A stretch of DNA of 62,787 nt, from the NCBI GenBank assembly GCA_030684645.1, contig JAUXUF010000083.1, positions 1 to 62,787 on the forward strand. Reading direction: 5' to 3'. The position numbers and the translations under genes were made by a program. This document shows, in pieces, positions 39,438-48,623 of the stretch; the stretch's first letter is position 1; each line of letters opens with the position of its first letter. The notes below the pieces were generated by a model. That model searched no databases. It was not told where the DNA came from and saw only the letters and a program-made list of their open reading frames with translations. Source of the DNA: Bacteroidota bacterium (lineage in GTDB: Bacteria > Bacteroidota > Bacteroidia > Bacteroidales > Prolixibacteraceae).

Positions 39438-41924
39438 ATGACTCTGGTATATCCTGAAAATTTTGAATCGAAGATAGGTTTTGATAAAATCCGTGAATTG
39501 CTCAAGGGAAGGTGTTTGAGCAACCTGGGCAAGGAATATGTTGACGAAATTCGTTTTAACAGCGATTTTGGACAACTGACTGAAGATCTTTCATTAGTCA
39601 GTGAATTTGTTTCTATCATTCAGGAAATGGAGAATTTTCCGACCAGTTATTATTTTGATCTTCGTGAAGCTCTTTCAAAAATCAGGATTGAAGGCCGTTT
39701 CATGGAAATTCAGGAAGTATTTGACCTGAAACGTTCGTTGGAGACGATTTCAGGAATTGTACGTTTCCTGAAACAAACCAAAGAAGGCCAGTTGCCTTGT
39801 TTGAAGCGATTGTTGGCTGGTGTTCAGGTTTACCCGTATGTTATCGATCGAATTGAAAATATTCTGAACAAATACGGAAAAATCAAGGACAATGCTTCTC
39901 CTGAATTATCGCGAATCCGCAAGGATTTGCTGAGCAAACAATCCGGAGTCTCCAAGCGGTTGCATGCGATTCTGAAAAAAGCTCAGGATGACGGTTTGGT
40001 GGAGGAGGATGCCACTGTGGCTATCCGCGACGGACGGGCAGTTATTCCCATAGCTTCTGCACACAAAAGGCGACTTAATGGAATTATTCATGATGAGTCG
40101 GCTACCGGAAAGACTTCATACATTGAACCGGCCGAAGTGGTTGAGCTGAATAACCAGATCCGCGAGTTGGAATATGCCGAATTGCGAGAAATTGTTCGTG
40201 TTCTGACCACTTTCTCCAATGATATCCGCCCGTATTTGCCCGACTTGATGCTGGCTTATGAATTTTTGGGCAAGATTGATTTTATCCGGGCCAAAGCTAT
40301 TTATGCCATCGATATTGATGGGATCAAGCCATTTATGGAAGACAAATGTCAGCTGGAGTGGGAGAGCGCTGTTCATCCCTTGTTAATGCAGGCTTTACGG
40401 CGAGAAAACCGGAAAGTGGTTCCGCTGAATATTACTCTGACTCCCACCAAACATATTTTACTGATTTCGGGGCCCAATGCAGGAGGAAAATCTGTTTGCC
40501 TCAAAACGGTCGGTTTGCTTCAGTATATGCTGCAATGTGGTTTGTTGATCCCGGTGAGACAAAGCAGTTCGACCGGAATTTTCGAGAAGCTTTTCATCGA
40601 CATTGGCGACGAACAATCCATTGAAAATGACTTGAGTACCTATAGTTCGCATTTGCTGAACATGAAATTTTTTCTGAAGAATTCAAATGAAAGAACCCTT
40701 GTTTTAATTGACGAATTTGGTACTGGGACCGAACCGATGTTGGGTGGGGCTATCGCAGAATCAATCCTGGGGCAGCTCAATGAAATGAAAGTATTTGGAG
40801 TAATTACCACTCATTATACCAACCTGAAACATTTTGCATCTTCCAGCGAAGGAATTGAAAATGCAGCCATGATGTACGATTCAGCCAAAATGGAGCCTTT
40901 GTTTCAGCTCGATATTGGTAAGCCTGGAAGCTCATTTGCTTTCGAAATTGCCCGGAAAATTGGTCTTCCGGAGAAAATTCTGGAGGATGCCACAGAAAAG
41001 ATTGGCAAGGACCATATCAATTTTGACAAGCACCTGCGCGACATTGTTCGGGATAAACGGTATTGGGAAACCAAAAGGCAGAAAATCAGGAAAGTGGAGA
41101 AATCGCTGGACGAAATGGCCGAAAAATATGGAACAGATTTGGGGCAGTTGGATAAACAGCGCAAGGAAATTTTACTAAAAGCGCGTCAGGAAGCAGAACA
41201 GATACTTTCTGAAGCCAACAAACGGATCGAAAATACCATTTTCGAAATTCGGGAGAGCCAGGCTGATAAGGAAAAGACCAAATTGATCAGGGCCAAACTG
41301 ACTGATTTCAAAATAAAAGTCGAAGAAACGACAACTGCGCAGGATGATCTGATTAATCAAAAAATTCAAAGATTAAAAGAAAAGGAAACCAGCCGAAATC
41401 AGAAAAGAAGCGCGAAGAAACCGGAAGTTGAGAAAGAAAAAGAAATTGAGCCCGATGTCTGGAAAGCAGGCGATAAAGTGCTAATGACCGGAAATCAGAA
41501 TGTCGGTGAAATTCTGGAATTGAATGAAAAAAATGTGGTAGTGGCTTTCGGACAATTGCGAACATCAGTCAGCCGCGAAAAACTTCAGAAAATAACCGGA
41601 AACGAGGCGAAGAAAATACAGCGCACATACAACCAGACTTTGCCCAATATCAACAAAGGAATGAGCGAAAAACGACTCAATTTCAAGACAGAAATTGATG
41701 TTCGGGGACAGCGCACTGAAGAGGCTATTCAGATTATTCAGTCGTTTATTGACGATGCCATTATGCTCGATTTTAGTGAATTGCGCATTCTGCATGGCAA
41801 AGGAAATGGCATTTTGAAGGAAATGATACGGAATTACCTGAAATCGGAACCTGCAGTGAAATCATGCCGCGACGAACATGTTCAGTTTGGCGGTTCAGGA
41901 ATTACGGTGGTTGAGATTGGATAG
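39438..41924 (+). CDS. mutS2: Endonuclease MutS2
   Basis: MutS paralogue lacking mismatch-recognition domains, involved in suppressing recombination or rescuing stalled ribosomes in other bacteria. From ATG 39438 it has 828 residues: core/lever helices to about 320, ATPase with Walker A 'GPNAGGKS' (345-352), 'TYSSHLLNMKF', Walker B 'LVLIDEFGTGTEP' and 'ITTHYTNLK', a coiled-coil clamp (about 520-640, rich in Lys/Glu), then a C-terminal Smr nuclease domain ('EIDVRGQRTEEAIQII', 'LRILHGKGNGILK'). An upstream in-frame start at 39390 is rejected because the promoter lies there. Confidence 0.95.
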   Translation: MTLVYPENFESKIGFDKIRELLKGRCLSNLGKEYVDEIRFNSDFGQLTEDLSLVSEFVSIIQEMENFPTSYYFDLREALSKIRIEGRFMEIQEVFDLKRSLETISGIVRFLKQTKEGQLPCLKRLLAGVQVYPYVIDRIENILNKYGKIKDNASPELSRIRKDLLSKQSGVSKRLHAILKKAQDDGLVEEDATVAIRDGRAVIPIASAHKRRLNGIIHDESATGKTSYIEPAEVVELNNQIRELEYAELREIVRVLTTFSNDIRPYLPDLMLAYEFLGKIDFIRAKAIYAIDIDGIKPFMEDKCQLEWESAVHPLLMQALRRENRKVVPLNITLTPTKHILLISGPNAGGKSVCLKTVGLLQYMLQCGLLIPVRQSSSTGIFEKLFIDIGDEQSIENDLSTYSSHLLNMKFFLKNSNERTLVLIDEFGTGTEPMLGGAIAESILGQLNEMKVFGVITTHYTNLKHFASSSEGIENAAMMYDSAKMEPLFQLDIGKPGSSFAFEIARKIGLPEKILEDATEKIGKDHINFDKHLRDIVRDKRYWETKRQKIRKVEKSLDEMAEKYGTDLGQLDKQRKEILLKARQEAEQILSEANKRIENTIFEIRESQADKEKTKLIRAKLTDFKIKVEETTTAQDDLINQKIQRLKEKETSRNQKRSAKKPEVEKEKEIEPDVWKAGDKVLMTGNQNVGEILELNEKNVVVAFGQLRTSVSREKLQKITGNEAKKIQRTYNQTLPNINKGMSEKRLNFKTEIDVRGQRTEEAIQIIQSFIDDAIMLDFSELRILHGKGNGILKEMIRNYLKSEPAVKSCRDEHVQFGGSGITVVEIG

Positions 41925-41942
41925 GTGATCAGTGTTCCCCGC

Positions 41943-42076
41943 CTGCCAGCGAGGCAGGAGTCGCAGTTTTCAGTAAAAAAACAGGCAAAGGCAGTTAAAG
42001 GCCATTGGGTTTTAGCCCTGAAAGGGCGACATATCAATAGCCCGGGGCAAACGACGAAGGAGTGACGCCCCGGGTT
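41943..42076. repeat. Composite palindromic intergenic element
   Basis: The 294-base gap between mutS2 and the DEAD-box gene holds three nested or adjacent palindromes: CCTGCC-agcga-GGCAGG (41943-41959), GCCCT-gaa-AGGGC (42015-42027) and a long stem CCCGGGGC (42041-42048) with GCCCCGGG (42067-42074). It is much more GC-rich than the flanks. Elements of this 'GCCCTGAAAGGGC...CCCGGGG' design recur between genes in many Bacteroidota; it may act as an RNA hairpin or a small mobile repeat. Confidence 0.7.
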
Positions 42077-42218
42077 AGGAAGTGGAGCGATCATCCGTCC
42101 GCGTCACAACAATGATCAAGGCATTTACCTCTTTTCGGACGGAATTGTATAAATGATTAATACAATGCTTTACAGTATATTGACTGTTATAAAAATTAAT
42201 TTACAAAAGATACGACAG

Positions 42219-42860
42219 ATGATTAACGAAAAACTAGATATTCAACTTCTGGAAGTCCTGAAAGAAAATGGACTGACCGAATCAACCGAATTGGAGCAGA
42301 TTTGCATCCCTAAAATTAAGAGCGGTCGCGACTTGTTGTGCATTGCTCCTGATGGCAGCGGTAAAACCACCACAATTGTCGTGAGTGTACTTCAACGACT
42401 GAAAGCTTCGCTGGATGATAATCCCAGGGCAATCATCGTTGTTCAGAACAAAGAACGTGCTCTGGAAATGCAGGCTGAATTTGCAAGACTGGGCGAATAC
42501 ACCGATTTGCGTGTTCATACCGCTTGCGACAATGAAAAAATTGCCGATCAAAAAGACAAGATTTATATGGGATCTGATGTGGTGATCGGAACGGCCAAAC
42601 GCCTGAATCAGATTTATACTTTATATGCGCTGAACCTTGGCGTTGTGAAAATATTTGCCATTGATAATGCAGAGCAGGTTATTAAAAGTATAAATTATAC
42701 CCAGATCGACCGCCTTTCCGAAAGTATGCCCAAAGCTCAGCGCGTGGTTTTTGCCACCCAAATGAATGATTTGATTGAGCGTTTTGCCAGTGTGTTTATG
42801 AATGTTCAGGAAGTTATTGAAATTGAAGAAAAGGAAGACGAAACGGAATCTGCCGAATAG
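42219..42860 (+). CDS. Degenerate single-domain DEAD-box-like protein
   Basis: 213 residues from ATG 42219 (an upstream frame to 42153 lacks support). It is the N-terminal RecA-like domain of a DEAD-box helicase: Walker A 'APDGSGKT' (43-50), motif Ia-like 'VVQNKERALEMQ', Ib-like 'VIGTAKRL' (122-129), motif II degraded to 'IDNAEQ' (DNAE at 149-152 instead of DEAD) and motif III 'FATQ' (178-181). It then stops after an acidic tail ('EIEEKEDETESAE'), so the second RecA domain with motifs IV-VI is absent. Such a protein could bind ATP or RNA but should not unwind. Whether it is a stable paralogue or a truncated gene is open; the frame is intact and the start is good. Confidence 0.8.
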   Translation: MINEKLDIQLLEVLKENGLTESTELEQICIPKIKSGRDLLCIAPDGSGKTTTIVVSVLQRLKASLDDNPRAIIVVQNKERALEMQAEFARLGEYTDLRVHTACDNEKIADQKDKIYMGSDVVIGTAKRLNQIYTLYALNLGVVKIFAIDNAEQVIKSINYTQIDRLSESMPKAQRVVFATQMNDLIERFASVFMNVQEVIEIEEKEDETESAE

Positions 42861-42904
42861 TTTTTCTCGTTTTGCCTTTTTACTTTCACCTTTTGCCTTG
42901 ACCC

Positions 42905-43500
42905 ATGCGCAGCATCACCTTTTTAATTTTTTTTCAGCATTGTTTTGTTGATCTACTCTTCGGTTAATTACTACCTGTACGTTCGTGGACTTCAGGCTTT
43001 TTCGCTGAACCAACCCATGAAGAGGTGGTATATTGTTATTTTCTGGACCATTGTATCGATGTTCATTGCTGGTTCTGTGCTTGAGCGGACAGCAACATCG
43101 GCTTTCAGCGAATGGATTTACCGGATTGGTGCTTTTTGGCTCGCCTTTATATGGAATTCAGCTTGTCGGACGAAACGACCATTCCTCCGGAAGAGGCCAC
43201 CAGGCACCGAAGCCACTTGCTGAATTGCTTTCCGGAATTGATCTGGATAAACCGGTAATTGTGATGAACCATCAGCCCTTTAATCTTAATGAAGCGGCCG
43301 AAGCCAATGTCGATCTGCATCTTTCCGGACATACCCATAACGGACAACTTTGGCCGTTTAATTATCTCACAGAAGCCATTTTTGAATTGAGCTGGGGCCT
43401 GATTAAAAAAGGAAATACCAATTTTTATGTATCATCCGGCTACGGAACCTGGGGCCCACCAGTCAGAATTGGAAACAGGCCGGAGGTGGTGGTATTTTAA
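42905..43500 (+). pseudogene. Broken membrane metallophosphoesterase gene
   Basis: Pieces of a YkuE-like metallophosphoesterase in three frames. ATG 42905 reads 'MRSITFLIFF', then a T8 tract (42927-42934) shifts the frame; the next frame continues 'IVLLIYSSVNYYLYVRGLQAF' and further membrane helices to about 43145; there it meets a third frame reading 'GIQLVGRNDHSSGR', 'VIVMNHQPFNL' and 'DLHLSGHTHNGQLWP', the C-terminal half of the phosphoesterase. The central part with the first metal-binding motifs (about 150-200 residues) is missing. The frameshift and deletion together make an active product impossible. Confidence 0.8.
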
Positions 43501-43532
43501 GTTGAAGTTTGAATAGCTGAAAAAAAACAATG

Positions 43533-43567
43533 TATTCACCGGGTGACTTGGAATCACCCGGTGAATA
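43533..43567 (-). terminator. Terminator after the Gfo/Idh/MocA gene
   Basis: Perfect 14-bp stem (TATTCACCGGGTGA 43533-43546 with its complement 43554-43567), followed on the reverse strand by a T8 tract. Confidence 0.9.
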
Positions 43568-43588
43568 AAATCCACAGATTTATTTTTC

Positions 43589-44704
43589 CTAGATCCTTCC
43601 ATCCATATCTTCCCTGTCATATTCCGGTTGCAGCGGAAATTTTATCGGTTTTCCATCACGTTGTGAACGATAAATGGCAGTAAACAATTCCACTGTTTTG
43701 CGTCCATCTTCTGCGGTAACCATTGGCTGACGATCATTCAGGATGGCATCAGTAAAATCTTCCAGCTGCTGTTTGAAATACCAGGTCATCGAATCGACTG
43801 AATGAAACTCCTCGCTGTCGGTTTTATTCCATTCTTCCAGCAGGTGTTCTTCTCCGGGAACAGTCCATAAATCAAGTTGGGGCGGTCCGGCAATAGTCGA
43901 TTTTCCCGGAAGAAACATGGAGCCGCCTTCTGGCTGGGTTCCTACTGTTGCGCCATTGCTGCCGTGAATGTGAACTTTTCCGTAAATGCCCGGTTTTTGC
44001 GAATTGCTCACCAGAATGTTTCCCAAACCTCCATTTTTAAACCGGATTAGAGCAACTGCTGTATCTTCCACTTCAATATACGGATGATTGATATTACTCC
44101 AATAACCGAAAACTTCATCGATATCACCCATGAGCCATTGCAGCAGGTCAAGTTGATGAGGCGCCTGGTTGACCAGGACACCGCCGCCTTCCTGTTTCCA
44201 GGATCCCCGCCAGGCATCGCTTTCAAAATATGACCGATCGCGCCATCCCATCATTTGGATGGTTCCGAGCATCGGCCTGCCGATTTTCCCTTCATCGATG
44301 GCTTTTTTCATACGTTGAATGGGCTGAAACCATCGCTTCTGACTGACTACACCAGCTATTCTCCCGGTTCGGCGGGCAGCTTCAATTATCCGGTCGCAAT
44401 CCAGCAAAGTTGAAGCAAGTGGTTTTTCAATCAGTACGTGGGCTCCGGCTTCCATGGCCTGAACGGCAGGATCAGCATGGTAAGGATGCGCTGTGCAGAT
44501 TACAGCCATCTGGATATTTTCTGCTTTGATCATTTCCGGAATGGAGGAATATGCTTTCACTCTGTATTCGTCAACAAATTTTTGGGCAGATTCAGGAGAC
44601 CGGCTCCAAACAGCCTTGAAGTTCAGTTCTGGAATCTGTAGAACGGCTTTGGCATGAAGATGTGCGATTTTGGCACAGCCGATAATGGCGACATTGAGGA
44701 TCAT
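43589..44704 (-). CDS. Cytoplasmic Gfo/Idh/MocA oxidoreductase
   Basis: 371-residue NAD(P)-dependent sugar oxidoreductase: Rossmann domain with 'IIGCAKIAHLHAKAV' (8-22), 'VICTAHPYHADPAVQAM' and 'VLIEKPLAS' with the catalytic lysine, then the C-terminal alpha/beta domain ('VLVNQAPHQLDLLQWLMGDIDEVFG', the His-containing active-site helix). There is no signal peptide, so it acts in the cytoplasm. It follows an SSS symporter gene by 130 bases on the same strand and is divergent from the DUF1080 operon. I infer it reduces (or oxidises) the sugar derivative imported by the symporter. Confidence 0.92.
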   Translation of the reverse strand: MILNVAIIGCAKIAHLHAKAVLQIPELNFKAVWSRSPESAQKFVDEYRVKAYSSIPEMIKAENIQMAVICTAHPYHADPAVQAMEAGAHVLIEKPLASTLLDCDRIIEAARRTGRIAGVVSQKRWFQPIQRMKKAIDEGKIGRPMLGTIQMMGWRDRSYFESDAWRGSWKQEGGGVLVNQAPHQLDLLQWLMGDIDEVFGYWSNINHPYIEVEDTAVALIRFKNGGLGNILVSNSQKPGIYGKVHIHGSNGATVGTQPEGGSMFLPGKSTIAGPPQLDLWTVPGEEHLLEEWNKTDSEEFHSVDSMTWYFKQQLEDFTDAILNDRQPMVTAEDGRKTVELFTAIYRSQRDGKPIKFPLQPEYDREDMDGRI

Positions 44705-44834
44705 CGTTGGTTATTTTATTTAGTTTCAAATTTTCAGGTTAAGTCATGTTTGTCATTAACGGTCATGCCAGGTGATTTCCTAATTTATGACTTTAAACAA
44801 ATAACAGCCATTGACCATAGAATCACTCAAATGC

Positions 44835-46169
44835 TTATTTTTTCCTACCGAAAGGTACAAATATCAACACTGCATTCAAGATAAATCCTGAAATCAGGAC
44901 ATATTGACCAGCTTCCAAATGATTGAAAGTCATCATTAGTTTTCCGCTTAAAGCCAGAATTCCTCCAGTAAGCATCGCTGCAATGCTAAATCGTTTATTA
45001 AAAGGCAGGTTGAAAAGTGCAGCAACCATCGGTATAATAAATGCTCCGGAATAAAATGAAAGAGCAAGCAAAAGCGACGAAACGATAGAAGTAACTTTCA
45101 ATGAAATGAGCATACTTAAAACTCCAATTGCAATAATAAAGAGTTTCGTTTGTTTAAACGACTTTTGATTGTTAATGTCTTTGTGAACCAGTTCGCTCAA
45201 AATCATGGATGAAGTCAGCAGGGTAGTAGCCGCTGTTGACAATACAGCCGAAATCAATGCGGCAACCAAAATTCCGGCTGCCCATTCCGGCAAAATCTGA
45301 TTGGCCAGGTTAACCAGTGCCGAGCTGTTCTGAGCTCCCTGGTGAAAAGTGGCGGCATAAATCCCAACGTATGAAAGTACAAAGGCAAATGGTATCAGAA
45401 TCGCAGCAACAATCAAAACACTTCGGAAAGCCGTTTTCGAATCTTTCGCACAAAATACCCGCGAGTAAATATCTGGACCAACCACAAACGTGCTTGAAAA
45501 AGTCAGAATTAAAATGAATAAATCGAAGGGAGAAAAATGAGCGTTAAACGGGAACTGACTGGTGAAATCGGGTAATGCCGGGAGTTGGCCTGCAGGAATC
45601 AGAACAGCGGTGAGTACCACACCTGCCAGTATAAAGAATGCCTGAAACAGGTCTGTCTTCATGATAGAAACTTGTCCGCCAATGTAGGTGTAGATCATGA
45701 AAATAATTCCGGTCATGAAAACTCCGGAGAAATACGTCATGTCGAAAAAGCTGACCAGAATCTGTGCTCCGGCAATGATTTGAGCAGCCACAATCCCAAG
45801 CCATGCAACAGGAATAATTAGCGATGTGACTTTTCGGGCCGATTCGCCGTAATACTGGCCAATCAGTTCGGGTAAGGTGAATTTTCCTTGCGAATAGACT
45901 TTTTTTACGATCGGAAGCAACGCGAACAAGCCAAAACTGGCGGCCAGAATGTACCATGCTGAAGCCCATGACTGTGTTTCGCTCAATCCGATAGTTCCGA
46001 GAATGGCCGATCCTCCCAGAATGGTTGCCAGTAAACTTCCGGAAACCTGCCATACACCGGTTTTTTTCCCCGCCAGAAAATAATCAAAAGGAGTTTTGAT
46101 TTTCAGGAACGAATAGATTCCAATCAGCAACAAAATAAGACCGTAAATAATCAGGATGGTGATCTTCAT
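44835..46169 (-). CDS. Sodium:solute symporter (SSS family)
   Basis: 444-residue inner-membrane protein with about 12-13 helices and the SSS pattern 'YFLAGKKTGVWQVSGSLLATILGGSAILG' in the first part, 'FFILAGVVLTAV', and 'ILVAALISAVLSTAATTLLTSSMIL', which includes the serine/threonine Na+ site helix. Likely imports a sugar or sugar acid with Na+. It shares an operon with a cytoplasmic oxidoreductase and a divergent promoter region with DUF1080 and Tat-exported sugar enzymes, so it is the probable entry route for their product. Confidence 0.9.
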   Translation of the reverse strand: MKITILIIYGLILLLIGIYSFLKIKTPFDYFLAGKKTGVWQVSGSLLATILGGSAILGTIGLSETQSWASAWYILAASFGLFALLPIVKKVYSQGKFTLPELIGQYYGESARKVTSLIIPVAWLGIVAAQIIAGAQILVSFFDMTYFSGVFMTGIIFMIYTYIGGQVSIMKTDLFQAFFILAGVVLTAVLIPAGQLPALPDFTSQFPFNAHFSPFDLFILILTFSSTFVVGPDIYSRVFCAKDSKTAFRSVLIVAAILIPFAFVLSYVGIYAATFHQGAQNSSALVNLANQILPEWAAGILVAALISAVLSTAATTLLTSSMILSELVHKDINNQKSFKQTKLFIIAIGVLSMLISLKVTSIVSSLLLALSFYSGAFIIPMVAALFNLPFNKRFSIAAMLTGGILALSGKLMMTFNHLEAGQYVLISGFILNAVLIFVPFGRKK

Positions 46170-46217
46170 GGTTTCGGAAAAAAGTAATAACCCGCATAAT
46201 TAGCAAAGTCGAAGTGT

Positions 46218-46225
46218 CAAAAGTA
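46218..46225 (-). promoter_or_regulatory. -7 promoter box for the symporter operon
   Basis: Reverse strand TACTTTTG (TAnnTTTG), 48 bases before the symporter start and back to back with the promoter of the DUF1080 operon, so one regulator could control both. Confidence 0.45.
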
Positions 46226-46330
46226 AAAAAAACCTTTCCTGAAAGAATGGTTGTCAAAATAATTTCACCTGGCAATTGATGAACTTATTAAAATCACCTT
46301 CCCACAACTTCTGTTTTGTGTTCAAGAACA

Positions 46331-46363
46331 TTGAAATAGAATTCATTAAAATTTCTATTTTTG
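46331..46363 (+). promoter_or_regulatory. Promoter for the DUF1080 operon
   Basis: TTG at 46331-46333, a 22-base spacer and TATTTTTG at 46356-46363. It lies within the longer possible N-terminus of the DUF1080 gene, so it supports the start at 46417. Confidence 0.55.
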
Positions 46364-46416
46364 TTTCCGTTACCGCACACGGGAATTGTAACCCAAATCA
46401 TAAACCGAAAAACCAC

Positions 46417-47757
46417 ATGAGAAAAATTCAGATTCTACTTGCGCTCTTTTTGCTGGGTTCAGCATGTTCAGCAAAAAATAAAGAGGAATGGCAATCGCTT
46501 TTCAATGGGAATGACTTAACCGGTTGGCACCAGCTTAACGGTCAGGCGAAATACCAGGTTTCGAATGGCGAATTGGTTGGAACAACGGTTTCGAATACCC
46601 CCAATTCATTTTTAGCGACCGACAAAGATTATGGAGACTTTATTCTTGAACTCGATCTGTTGGTTGACAATGAAATGAATTCAGGAATTCAATTCAGGAG
46701 TATCAGTAAACCTGAAATCATGGATGGTCGGGTGCATGGTTATCAATGCGAGGTCGATCCGTCAGCACGTGCCTGGAGCGGAGGAATCTACGACGAGGCT
46801 CGTCGAGGATGGCTATATACCGGTGAATTAAATCCAGTCGGAAAATCAGCTTTTAAGCTTGGTGAATGGAATCATTACCGGATCGAATGCGTTGGAAACA
46901 GTATTCGTACCTGGCTCAACGGTATTCCGGTGGCCTATTTGATCGACGACATGACTTCAAATGGATTGATTGCACTTCAGGTTCATGCTATTGGCAAAGA
47001 TGATCAGCCGGGAAAACAAATCAAATGGAAAAATATACGGATCAAAACATCCGATCTGAAAGCTACTGAAACACCTGAAATCTTTGTGGTCAATTTGTTA
47101 CCAAACAGCTTGTCTGAAGCCGAAAAGCAACAAGGTTGGCAATTGCTTTTCGACGGTAAAACTTCTGACGGCTGGACCGGTGTGGGTACAAATAGTTTTC
47201 CTGCAGAAGGCTGGAAAGTTGTTGATGGAACTTTGATGTCAGTGGCTAATCGTTCGGAAACTCAGGTAAAAGGTACTGACATTGTTTCGGATAAGAAGTA
47301 TTCAGCTTTCGAGTTTCAGTTCGAATTTAATTTTGCTGAAGGTGCAAACAGCGGGGTGAAATATTTTACCGGAAACGGAGGCCAAAATGTGGGAATGGAA
47401 TATCAGGTGCTCGACGACAAAAGACATCCGGATGCCAAATTGGGTGAGAATGGCGACCGGACAATGGGATCGCTTTACGACCTGATTCCGGCCAACAAAC
47501 AGGAACGCTTTGTCAAGCCTGCAGGAGAATGGAATATCGGACGGATTGTAGTTTATCCTGACAACCGGGTCGAACATTGGCTGAATGGAGTGAAGGTCGT
47601 AGAGTATATTCGTGGCTCTGATAGCTTTAAAGCAGCTGTTGCCCGCAGTAAATTCGCTAAATTCGAGGGATTCGGAATGGTAAAGGAAGCGCCGATTTTA
47701 CTTCAGTACCACAATGACCAGATTAAATTCAGAAGCTTAAAAATCAAAAAAATATAA
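46417..47757 (+). CDS. Tandem DUF1080 (3-keto-disaccharide hydrolase) protein
   Basis: 446 residues from ATG 46417, which gives a signal or lipoprotein leader ('LLALFLLGSACSAK', Cys near residue 17). Two DUF1080 copies follow: about 23-210 ('EWQSLFNGNDLTGWHQ', 'NSGIQFRS', 'NHYRIECVGNSIRTWLNG') and about 235-446 ('GWQLLFDGKTSDGWTG', 'NSGVKYFTG', 'GRIVVYPDNRVEHWLNG'). DUF1080 proteins adopt a concanavalin-like sandwich and cleave glycosidic bonds of 3-keto sugars by an elimination-type mechanism. Tandem domains in one chain are less usual than single ones. First gene of an operon with two Tat-exported sugar enzymes 4 and about 20 bases apart. Confidence 0.9.
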   Translation: MRKIQILLALFLLGSACSAKNKEEWQSLFNGNDLTGWHQLNGQAKYQVSNGELVGTTVSNTPNSFLATDKDYGDFILELDLLVDNEMNSGIQFRSISKPEIMDGRVHGYQCEVDPSARAWSGGIYDEARRGWLYTGELNPVGKSAFKLGEWNHYRIECVGNSIRTWLNGIPVAYLIDDMTSNGLIALQVHAIGKDDQPGKQIKWKNIRIKTSDLKATETPEIFVVNLLPNSLSEAEKQQGWQLLFDGKTSDGWTGVGTNSFPAEGWKVVDGTLMSVANRSETQVKGTDIVSDKKYSAFEFQFEFNFAEGANSGVKYFTGNGGQNVGMEYQVLDDKRHPDAKLGENGDRTMGSLYDLIPANKQERFVKPAGEWNIGRIVVYPDNRVEHWLNGVKVVEYIRGSDSFKAAVARSKFAKFEGFGMVKEAPILLQYHNDQIKFRSLKIKKI

Positions 47758-47761
47758 CACT

Positions 47762-48604
47762 ATGAATGCAAACCGACGTAACTTTTTAAAATTATCCGGC
47801 ATTGGAATGGCTGCGGTTGTACTTCCGGGAGTTGTCCGGTCAGAGCCTGTTCAGGCTAAGAAAAACGGATCCATTCCTGTACGTTTAGGCTTAGCTTCCT
47901 ATACGCTCCGGAAAATGAACCTGGACGATACATTAGCCATCTGCCAGAAATTAGACTTCAAACATATTTCACTGAAAGATTTTCATCTGAAATTGAACGC
48001 AACTGATGCTGAAATCGCCGAAGCGGTTAAAAAATGCAAAGATGCCGGTGTGGAAATTGGTTCAGGTGGTGTCATTTACATGAAATCTGAAGCTGAAGTG
48101 GACGCTGCTTTCGAATATGCCCGAAAAGCCGGCATGAATATGATTATCGGCGTTCCGCAGCATGAAATGCTGCCTTATGCCGAAAAGAAAGTAAAAGAAT
48201 ATGACATCCGTTTGGCAATCCATAATCATGGACCAACCGATAAAGTTTACCCCAGTTGCGAAAGCGCCTATGTACTGATTAAAAACATGGACAAACGAAT
48301 GGGGCTTTGTTTGGATATTGGACATACTCAGCGTATCCAGCGTGATCCATCGGCTGATTTGAAAGATTATTTCGACCGGATTCTTGAGATTCACATGAAA
48401 GATGTAACCACTTCTGACAGTGAAGGTAAAGCCATTGAAATAGGGCGGGGGGTCATTGATATTCCCGGGTTCCTTAAAACAGTTGTGAAAATGAAATTCT
48501 CCGGAATCCTTTCATTCGAATACGAGAAAGATGACAAAGATCCGGTTATCGGACTGGCCGAATCATTGGGCTATGTCAAAGGAGTTCTTGCTGTAATCAA
48601 CTAA
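47762..48604 (+). CDS. Tat-exported sugar phosphate isomerase/epimerase family protein
   Basis: 280 residues with a twin-arginine signal 'NRRNFLKLSGIGMAAVV' at the N-terminus, so the folded metalloenzyme is exported to the periplasm. TIM-barrel motifs: 'LASYTLRKM', 'LAIHNHGPTDK', 'GLCLDIGHTQ', 'ILEIHMKDV' and 'FSFEYEK' provide His, Glu and Asp metal ligands. It starts 4 bases after the DUF1080 stop. Relatives in Bacteroides occur beside DUF1080 and Gfo/Idh/MocA enzymes in 3-keto-glycoside metabolism; an epimerase, isomerase or lyase role on keto sugars is likely, exact reaction unknown. It resembles the protein at 34120. Confidence 0.88.
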   Translation: MNANRRNFLKLSGIGMAAVVLPGVVRSEPVQAKKNGSIPVRLGLASYTLRKMNLDDTLAICQKLDFKHISLKDFHLKLNATDAEIAEAVKKCKDAGVEIGSGGVIYMKSEAEVDAAFEYARKAGMNMIIGVPQHEMLPYAEKKVKEYDIRLAIHNHGPTDKVYPSCESAYVLIKNMDKRMGLCLDIGHTQRIQRDPSADLKDYFDRILEIHMKDVTTSDSEGKAIEIGRGVIDIPGFLKTVVKMKFSGILSFEYEKDDKDPVIGLAESLGYVKGVLAVIN

Positions 48605-48623
48605 AAAACTAAATCAATATATT

